A DNA stretch of 64,000 bases, from the NCBI GenBank assembly GCA_000733415.1, contig KL662191.1, positions 448,415 through 512,414 on the forward strand, in the 5' to 3' direction. The notes beneath the pieces were generated by a model. The model did not search any database, was not told the DNA's origin, and saw nothing but the letters and a program-made list of their open reading frames with translations. A program made the position numbers and the translations under genes. Positions 26,096-34,900 of this stretch are shown here, piece by piece (the first letter of the stretch is position 1; each line of letters begins with the position of its first letter). This DNA comes from [Leptolyngbya] sp. JSC-1 (GTDB taxonomy: Bacteria > Cyanobacteriota > Cyanobacteriia > Elainellales > Elainellaceae).

Positions 26096-26962
26096 TTAAA
26101 ATTTGCGATCCAAATACTTCAATAAAGACTGACGCATCACATCCACCGGAGCTGGCTGCTGTAGCCAAAGTTGGAGAGCGGCGGCTCCCTGCTGCACTAG
26201 CATTTCCAGGCCATCCAGTGCTATCGCTCCCTGCTGCTGAGCCTGCTGAAGAAAAAGGGTTGGGCGCGGTGTGTAGATCAAATCGTAGGCAATCGTTCCG
26301 GCTGCTAGAGCCTGGATTTCTGAAGCTGTTAAGGGAGTTGCCTGGTCCTGAGGATGCATGCCGATAGGGGTGGTATTCACCAGCAGCGACGCTTCTGGCA
26401 GCAGTTTGGGTAAGCTTTCCCAAGCGTGAACTGAAAGGAGATCGGCTATCGGAGAGGTTTGCCAGCTTTGCAGAAATCCCTGTAATTTCTCAGAATTGCG
26501 TCCCACTACCTGGATCTGCCGACAGCCCAAATCCACACAACCTGCAACTACTGCCCGTGCTGCGCCGCCATTGCCCAGAATCACTGCCGTGGATTGACTC
26601 CAGTCGCGCTGCATTCGCCGTAGGGGAGCCAAAAATCCTTCTACGTCCGTATTAGTACCAGACCAGCCTTGTTCAGTTCGCCAAACGGTGTTCACCGCTC
26701 CGATGGCCTGGGCCACGGGCGACACTTCGCTCAGGAGCGGTATAATCGCCTGTTTGTGGGGAATCGTGACGCTGAAGCCCCGCAGCCCAATTGCCTCGAA
26801 GCCCTGAATGGCCTGCTTGAGATGCTCTGGTGCAATCGCGAACGGCAAATAGACAAAATCTGCCCCGACTTCCGCAATCGCGGCATTATGCATCACAGGT
26901 GAAAGCGAGTGGGCAATCGGATAGCCAATTACGCCCAGCAGTTGGGTAGTGCCAGTAATCAT
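26096..26962 (-). CDS. aroE: shikimate dehydrogenase
   Basis: This enzyme reduces 3-dehydroshikimate to shikimate with NADPH in aromatic amino acid synthesis. The substrate site shows PIAHSLSPVMHN near residue 17 and the catalytic Lys in VTIPHKQAI. NTDVEGF, the Rossmann motif LGNGGAARAVV, NTTPIGM and the C-terminal GLEMLVQQGAAAL are all family signatures. The 288-residue length is normal. It is the last of a closely spaced minus-strand run after ilvN and thiD; 9 bp separate it from the thiD stop. Confidence 0.96.
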   Translation of the reverse strand: MITGTTQLLGVIGYPIAHSLSPVMHNAAIAEVGADFVYLPFAIAPEHLKQAIQGFEAIGLRGFSVTIPHKQAIIPLLSEVSPVAQAIGAVNTVWRTEQGWSGTNTDVEGFLAPLRRMQRDWSQSTAVILGNGGAARAVVAGCVDLGCRQIQVVGRNSEKLQGFLQSWQTSPIADLLSVHAWESLPKLLPEASLLVNTTPIGMHPQDQATPLTASEIQALAAGTIAYDLIYTPRPTLFLQQAQQQGAIALDGLEMLVQQGAAALQLWLQQPAPVDVMRQSLLKYLDRKF

Positions 26963-26971
26963 GTAGTCGAA

Positions 26972-27802
26972 CTAATCAGCATTAGTAAAGAGTGGAAAAA
27001 AGTGGCCGACGGGTCCCTGACCTTGACCGATGCGGAGGGCATAGTGCAGGGCTGTGGTGACGTACTGCTTGGCCTGCTGAACCGCCGCAAACAGGTCCTC
27101 GCCTCGCGCCAAATTAGCTGCAATCGCTGCTGAAAGGGTGCAGCCTGTACCGTGGGTATCGCGTGTATCCACAGTTTCGGTCCGCAGCACTTCGAGCCGT
27201 TCACCATCAAACCAGACATCGATACCGCGCCATTCTCCGGTCATCCCGCCGCCCTTCACCAGTACCGCCTTGGCTCCTAAGCGGACAATTTTCTCGGCTG
27301 CGGCCTGCATCTCATTCAGCGTCGTAATTTCTAGCCCGCTCAGCATCTGGGCCTCATAGCGGTTGGGAGTGAGAATCCGAGCTAAGGGAATTAACTGCTG
27401 CCGCAGGGCGGTGACAGCATCATTGTCGATCAACTGGGCACCTGTGCGGGACACCATCACCGGATCAACGACTAGATTGCGCATCAAGTCAGGCTGATGC
27501 GCAATCTGATTGGCGACCGCTGTAATAATGCCTCGATTCAGCAACATGCCGGTTTTAGCCGCCTGCACGCCAATATCTTCAACAACGGCAGTGATTTGAG
27601 CAATCACGGCTTCGGGCGGCAGAGCGTCTACGCGGATCACGCCTAATGTGTTTTGAGCGGTAATGCAAGTAAGGGCACTCGTTCCATGTACCCGATGGAA
27701 GGCAAACGTGCGCAGATCGGCCTGAATGCCTGCACCACCCCCACTATCGGAACCTGCAATGCTCAAGGCTACAGGAACTGCTGCCGAAAAAGAAATAGTC
27801 AT
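26972..27802 (-). CDS. thiD: hydroxymethylpyrimidine/phosphomethylpyrimidine kinase
   Basis: ThiD phosphorylates HMP and HMP-phosphate for thiamine synthesis. Signatures are SIAGSDSGGGAGIQADL near the N-terminus, VDPVMVSRTG, LTPNRYEAQMLSG and the ribokinase-fold anion hole DTRDTHGTGCTLSAAIAA. The length (276) is normal for the single-function enzyme. It lies between ilvN (24 bp upstream) and aroE (9 bp downstream), all on the minus strand, so a mixed biosynthetic operon is likely. I see no THI-box riboswitch. Confidence 0.96.
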   Translation of the reverse strand: MTISFSAAVPVALSIAGSDSGGGAGIQADLRTFAFHRVHGTSALTCITAQNTLGVIRVDALPPEAVIAQITAVVEDIGVQAAKTGMLLNRGIITAVANQIAHQPDLMRNLVVDPVMVSRTGAQLIDNDAVTALRQQLIPLARILTPNRYEAQMLSGLEITTLNEMQAAAEKIVRLGAKAVLVKGGGMTGEWRGIDVWFDGERLEVLRTETVDTRDTHGTGCTLSAAIAANLARGEDLFAAVQQAKQYVTTALHYALRIGQGQGPVGHFFPLFTNAD

Positions 27803-27826
27803 GACTGCCAGCTAAAAATTGCCTGA

Positions 27827-28345
27827 TTAAACTCTCGCTTCCAGCAGTTTCAGATATTCGGTATTCACGCCCGACTCGCGAATCAGCGCAATTTTACCGG
27901 TACGAGCAATTTCACGAATGCCAAATCGGTTCAGGACCTGCACAATCGCTACCATCTTGCCCGGATCGCCCACTACTTCAATGGTGAGGGAATCTTCGGC
28001 CACATCCACGACCCGCGCCCGAAAGATGTTGACCAGCTCCAGAATTTCGGAGCGATTCGAGCTAGTAGCATTTACCTTCATCAGCATCAGCTCCCGCTCG
28101 ACACAGGGCACTTCAGTGATATCTTGCACCTTCAAGACATTGATCAGTTTATAGAGCTGTTTTGTAACTTGCTCAATGGCGCGATCATCGCCCGGCACCA
28201 CCATCGTGATCCGAGAAATGCCGACCTGCTCAGCCGGACCCACCGCCAAACTCTCAATATTGAAACCACGACGCGCAAATAGCCCAGAAATGCGGGATAA
28301 CACGCCCGCCTCATCTTCAACCAAAACGGAAAGAGTGTGCTTCAT
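27827..28345 (-). CDS. ilvN: acetolactate synthase small (regulatory) subunit
   Basis: This subunit binds valine and stimulates the catalytic acetolactate synthase in branched-chain amino acid synthesis. An N-terminal ACT domain (HTLSVLVEDEAGVLSRISGLFARRGFNI) with SLAVGP, and the C-terminal domain (VERELMLMKV, FRARVVDVAEDSLTIEVVG, EIARTGKIAL) are both present. The length (172) matches the IlvH type; ilvH is the alternative symbol. The large subunit gene is not in the window, which is common in cyanobacteria. Confidence 0.95.
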   Translation of the reverse strand: MKHTLSVLVEDEAGVLSRISGLFARRGFNIESLAVGPAEQVGISRITMVVPGDDRAIEQVTKQLYKLINVLKVQDITEVPCVERELMLMKVNATSSNRSEILELVNIFRARVVDVAEDSLTIEVVGDPGKMVAIVQVLNRFGIREIARTGKIALIRESGVNTEYLKLLEARV

Positions 28346-28952
28346 GGATGCAGGTAGAACAGCAAAAGATTAGAGGACGACTGACAAACCAGAATGAGAC
28401 AGCGGCCGAGACCAGATTTCAAACCCGATCAGGCAATTTCAGCCAATAACTCAGCGGCCAATCACAAGCCATAAATCCAAGCTACGAGCCAATAGTAGTT
28501 CTCTATCATAGCCTGACTTGCTGTCTCTGCGATGTCTCTGTTAGTTGCGAATCTATCTACCGCAAATGCAAAAACCGTGGAAGCACCGTGCGGCTCAAAT
28601 TAAATATCACAAATAATACCAGTATTTATACTGGGCTAAATTTATTCTCTAGCTTGAGCTATAACTGCGATTCACTCTAGTCGAGGCAGGTTATGATCAG
28701 AGGCTAGTGCTGAATTCTCCATATTTAGCGTCACTAGATATATGAACACTCTAGGTCTAGACAGTCATCGAATAAACTCTGGATGGAACTGGTCCAATCA
28801 TATCTACCTTTCAGTCCCCTTGCTGCTCGACCGGTTTCTAGCTCTGAGCTGGCCCTCCTTGTAATTCTTTTACAAGAAACGGGTATGTTCCATTATGGGT
28901 AGCTAGTCCTCGCAGGAACTTCAGGAATGTAAGGAGAAAGGAGACGCCTCGG
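28346..28952. other. divergent spacer between ilvN and the giant surface-protein gene
   Basis: About 600 bp without a supportable gene. AT-rich around 28600-28750. The plus-strand end carries a strong AAGGAGAAAGGAG site at 28932-28944 for the giant gene. Confidence 0.6.
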
Positions 28953-31900
28953 ATGCCATTTACCGCTGGGAATGAATTCAGGGTCAACCAAATCACAGAT
29001 CTTGAGCAAACTACGTCATCGACCAACATTTTTGAGAATGCCGAGCGGCCCATGCAGACCATTGGCATGGATGCTAATGGCAACATTGTCGTCGTTTGGT
29101 CGAGCCTGGGGCAAGATTTACCAACTCCGGATGAAGCAGATTTTTGGGGAGTTTACGCTCGGCGCTATGACGTAGTGACCGGCCAGTGGAGCAACGAGTT
29201 TCTGGTGAACCGCGATACACCTGCTGAGGGCGACCAACGCAGTGGCAGCCAGCTTGCTCCAGCAGTGGCGATGGATGATGAAGGGGATTTTGTCATTGCC
29301 TGGTCTAGCAATAGTTTCTATCAAGACGATGTGAGTGGCTACGGCATCTATGCCCAGCGCTATGACAAATCTGGCAATCCGCTAGGCAGCCAATTTCAGA
29401 TCAATACCACAACAAACTCAGATCAGTTTGATACGGCAATCGCAACGGACGCAGATGGCGATTTTGTGGTCACCTGGACGAGCCGCAACCAGGATAGTCC
29501 CGGTAGTCGCGGCATTTATGCTCGACGCTACAGCAAAACGGGAACGCCGCTGACCGGGGAAATTCAGGTCAATACCTACACCACAAACGATCAAATTCAT
29601 TCGTCAGTGGCCATGGATGCCAATGGCAATTTTGTGGTGGTTTGGGCTAGCGACGGTCAGGATGGCGACTCTTGGGGCATTTTTGCCCAGCGCTTCAATG
29701 CCGACGGCACTAAAAACGGAGCTGAGTTCCGCGTTAATACCATTACTACTAACTTCCAGCGCTATCCTAGCGTGTCGATGGATGCTACCGGCAATTTTGT
29801 CGTCACCTGGACCAACAACAGCGGCGCGTCTAATGGCGGAGAAGATATCTACGCCCGTCGCTATAACAGTAGCGGTGCAGCCCAAGGTGCGGAGTTTTTA
29901 GTCAATCAAACCACTGCGGGCACCCAGCGATTCTCCCAGGTCAAGATGCTAAAAACAGGTGGGTTCATCATCACCTGGACTGGGGAAGACTCTGGGGGGA
30001 CCGGCATCTTTGCGCGGCGATACGGGGCCAATGGGCAACCGCTCTCGGGAGCAGATGGGAATCAATTTCGGGTTAATGCGACCCAAACAGGTCTGCAAAA
30101 CTTTGCGGCAGTTGCAGCGGATAGTAGTGGTAACTTTGCAGTAGCTTGGACGAGCGATCACGGCGGAAGCGAAGATGTTTATATTCGCCCCTATTCGGTT
30201 ACTCCCTTACCCAACAATCCTCCCACTAATATCACCCTCAGTAACAGCGCCATTGACGAAAACGTTGCTGATAACAGTTTGGTTGGCACCTTCGCTTCGG
30301 TTGATCCAGATGGTGATACGTCCTTTTCCTATGAGTTGATTGGGGGAACGGGCAGCGCTGATAATAATGCCTTTACCATTGTTGGTAACGAACTGCGCAT
30401 CAAAAACTCTCCCGATTTTGAAACCAAATCCAGCTACTCGATTCGGGTCAAAACTACCGATCCGGGCGGTCTTAGCTTCGAGAAACCCGTAACCATCACA
30501 ATCAGGAACCTGAACGAGGCACCGACGGGCATTTCAATCGACAGCAATACCGTCAATGAGAATGTACCTGTGAACACCCTGGTCGGTAGATTATCAACTA
30601 CCGATCCAGATGCCAATAATACTTTCTCCTATCGCTTAGTCTCAGGGGTGGGCAGCACCGACAACACTCTGTTTGAAATCTCCGGCAATGAGCTGCGGAT
30701 CAAAGCCGTTCCTAATTTTGAAGTCAAGCCTACTTACTCGATTCGGATTCAATCTTCAGACCAAAATGGCCTCACGGTTCAGAGACAGTTCACTATCAAT
30801 GTTCGAGATCTGAACGAAGCACCCACCAATATTTCGATTAGTAAGAATAATATCAACGAGAATGTTCCAGTTAACTCAGTCGTTGGCACTTTCTCTACAA
30901 CCGATCCGGACGCTAATGATACCTTTACCTACGAGCTAGTAACGGGACAAGGTGGCGTTGACAATAATGCCTTTACGATTGTTGGCAATGAGCTGCGAAT
31001 CAAGAACTCTCCTGACTTTGAAACCAAGCCTAGCTACTCAATTCGAGTCCGTTCCAGAGACAAAGGTGGCCTCGCAACTGAGAAGATTTTCACAATCAAC
31101 ATCAATGATCTTAACGATCCGCCGACCAACGCAGCGCCAACTAATCTGAATCTAACGCCTGCCAATATCAACGAAAACGTTGATCCTAATGCGCTGGTCG
31201 GTACTCTATCTACAGTTGATCCTAATCCTGGTAATACCTTTACCTATACCCTAGTAGCTGGGGCGGGCGATACAGATAATAATACCTTCACAATTTCTGG
31301 AAATCAGCTTCGAATCAAGATATCGCCAAATTTTGAGCAAAAGAGCACCTATTCAATCCGAGTCAGAACTACCGACCAAGGTGGCCTCAATTTTGAGAGA
31401 GCACTGACGATTAATATCAATGACTTGAATGAGGCACCCACCGATATTCTGCTTAATCCGGATACGGTAGATGAGAACGTGCCCGCCGGTTCGTTGGTCG
31501 GCAATCTCACCACCTTAGATCCGGATAGAAACGAAACCTTTACCTACCAACTCGTAGCCGGTCCGGGCAGTGCCGACAATGGAGCATTTACCCTGACAGC
31601 CGACGGAAAGCTCAGCATTAAAGCATCGCCCGACTTTGAGCTGAAATCCTCCTATGCAATTCGCGTCCGGGTGACCGATAAGGGCGGAGCTACTCTGGAG
31701 AGACAGTTTGTTGTCAATGTCAAAGACCTACCCGATATTGATGGCACCCCCACCAATCTCACCCTCAGCAATAGCGAAATTGTCGAAAATTCACCAGCCA
31801 ATTCCGTTATTGGCACCCTAATCACCACCGACGACAGCAATGGCCCTTTCACCTACACCTTGGATACAAGCTTTGGCGATGGTGATAAGTTCACAGTCAA

Positions 31901-34900
31901 TAACGACCGGCTGATCCTCAAACCCGTTCCCGATTTTGAAACCAAACCGCAGTACACGATCCGAGTCAGAACTACCGACCCCGATGGCCGCAGCCTCACC
32001 AAGCTGTTAACCGTCACCGTCAAGGATATCAACGAAGCCCCTACGAATCTGACTCTCAGTGCCAGCACCATCGACGAAAATAAACCAGCAGATTCGGTTG
32101 TAGGTACCTTCACACCGACTGATCCCGACGCCAACGAAACCTTCACCTACTCATTGGTAGCCGGCCCCGGCAGTGCCGACAACAGCGCTTTCCGTATCGT
32201 CGGTCGAGAACTGCGCCTGATCAATGCACCAAACTTTGAAACTAAACCCAGCTATTTAATTCGCGTGCAGGTGAAAGACAAGGGCGGCTTGGTGTTTGAG
32301 AAGCCCTTCACGATCAATGTCCGAGATGTGGGAGAAAGGCCGACCGATATTCGGCTCAGTGCTACCAGTATCCAGGAGAATAATCCGGCAGATGCCATTG
32401 TGGGCCGCTTCAGTACAGTTGACCCCGACCCGAATGAAACCTTTACCTACGAGCTGGTTACGGGTACGGGCAGTAGCGATAATGCTGCCTTCCGAATGGT
32501 CAACAACGAACTGCGGCTGCGCAATCCAGCCAATTTTGAGACCAAGCCTTCCTACTCGATTCGGGTCCGCACCACCGACAAAGACAAACTGACGTTCGAA
32601 AAGACGTTCATCATCAGTGTTACTGACGTTAACGAACGACCAATTGACCTGACCCTCAGCTCCACCATTATTGACGAAAACAAACCAGCGAACTCAGTAG
32701 TCGGTAAATTCACAACCATCGATTCTGACAAAAATGATTCTTTTACCTATCAGCTTGTTGCAGGGCAAGGCAGCGCCGATAACAGTGCTTTTACAATTGT
32801 GAATGGCGAGCTGATTCTCAGGAATCGTCCCGACTTTGAGACCAAGCCTTCCTACTCAATTCGGGTCCGCACCACCGATTCCAAAGGTCTCAGCCTTGAA
32901 AAAGTATTTACCATCCGGGTCAGGGACTTAAATGATGACCCAGGTACCAATCCACCGCAGGACATTCTGCTCAGCAATAACCGCATCAACGAAAATATTC
33001 CGGCGAATTCCGTTGTTGGCAACTTCAGTACGATTGACCCTGATCAAAATGAAACCTTTACCTACACGCTGGTCAATGGAACAGGTAGTGCCGATAATAA
33101 TGCTTTCACGATTGTCAACAACCAGCTACGGATCCGGAACATCCCTGACTTTGAAACCAAACCCAGCTACTCGATTCGAGTCCGAACTACAGACAAGGGC
33201 AACCTTCCGTTCGAGAAGGTGTTTACGATCAACGTCAACGACCTACCCGAACTGCCGGGAACCAATCCGCCCCGCGATCTGCTGCTCAGCAATAGTCAAA
33301 TCGACGAGAACATTCCAGCTAATTCGCTAGTAGGCCGATTCAGTACGGTTGATCCCGACATTGGTGATAGCTTTACCTACGAGTTGGTTTCTGGACAGGG
33401 CAGTACCGACAACAATGCCTTCGCCCTGGTCAATAATGAGCTGCGCCTCAAGGGGGTTCCCAACTTCGAGGCCAAACCCAGCTATTCGATCCGGGTTAGA
33501 ACCCGCGATAAAGGCAATCTGACCTTGGAAAAGGTGTTTACCATCACGGTCAGAGACTTGCCTGAAACACCTGGAACTTCAGTACCACAGGACATTCGGC
33601 TATCCAACAATCGGATCAATGAGAACGTTCCGGTCAACTCGCTAGTAGGCAATTTCAGCACTGTCGATCCAGATACAGGTGACAGCTTTACCTACACGCT
33701 GGTGACTGGCACTGGTGATACGGACAATAGCGCCTTTACTATCGTCAACAACGAACTGCGTCTGAAAGCTAGCCCCGACTTTGAAACTAAACCCAGCTAT
33801 TCGATTCGAGTTCGAACCACTGACAGAGGCAACCTCTCGTTTGAGAAAGTCTTCACGATTAACGTGATTGACTTACCTGAGAATCCAGGCGATACAGCTC
33901 CTACCGATCTGCTGCTCAGTGCTAATACCATCAACGAGAACGCTCCGGTAGATACAGTCATTGGTAAGCTGAGTACGGTTGACCCTGACCGAGGAGATAG
34001 GTTCACCTACGCGCTCGTACCCGGTTTTGGCGACAACTCGGCCTTCCGCATTGTCGGGGATGAACTGCGGATCACAACCTCACCCGACTTTGAAACTAAG
34101 CCCTCCTATTCGATCCGGGTCGTGACGACTGATTCCGGTGGCCGCACCTTTGTCAAAACCTTGACGATCAACGTCATCAACCAGAACGATGCTCCGATTG
34201 TCACCCCCTCGGCAGGCAGCCTCTCCTACCGAGAAAACAGCGGTAAGGTCGCGGTCGATCCGGGCGTTAGCCTCACCGATATCGACAGTCCCAACCTAGA
34301 GGGCGCAACCGTACGGATTCTGGGCTATATACCGGGACAAGATAGCCTGGAACTCGTCGCTCAAAATGGCATCACCGCTAATTTCGATGCCGCCAGCGGT
34401 GTGCTGACCTTGTCCGGTTCGGCTCCTCTCGCGAGCTACCAACAGGCACTGCGGTCAGTGACCTATCTCAACAACAGCCAGAATCCCACTCCCGCGCCTC
34501 GCACGATCGAATTTACCGCCCGCGATGGTTTAGCCACTAGTCGGTCCGCTACCCGCACAATTCAGATTGTTCCAGTGGACACGGCTCCTACCGTCACTAG
34601 TTCTGGTGGGCGACTATCTTATTTAGAAAATTCGGGTGATGTCAGAGTTGATGCAAATCTTACCGTCAGCGATGTCGATAGTTTAAATTTAACGAGTGCG
34701 ACGGTGAAGATTATTGGCTATGTCCGCAATCAAGACCGTCTCAGTGTTAATGCCCCTGCCGGCATTTTCAGTAATTTTGATGTCAATACCGGCACCCTGA
34801 CCCTGACTGGAGAAGCTTCCATTGCCAGTTACCAAGCTGCCCTCCGGGCCGTCTCCTACCTGAATACCAGCAGCAATCCCAACACCGCACTGCGCACCGT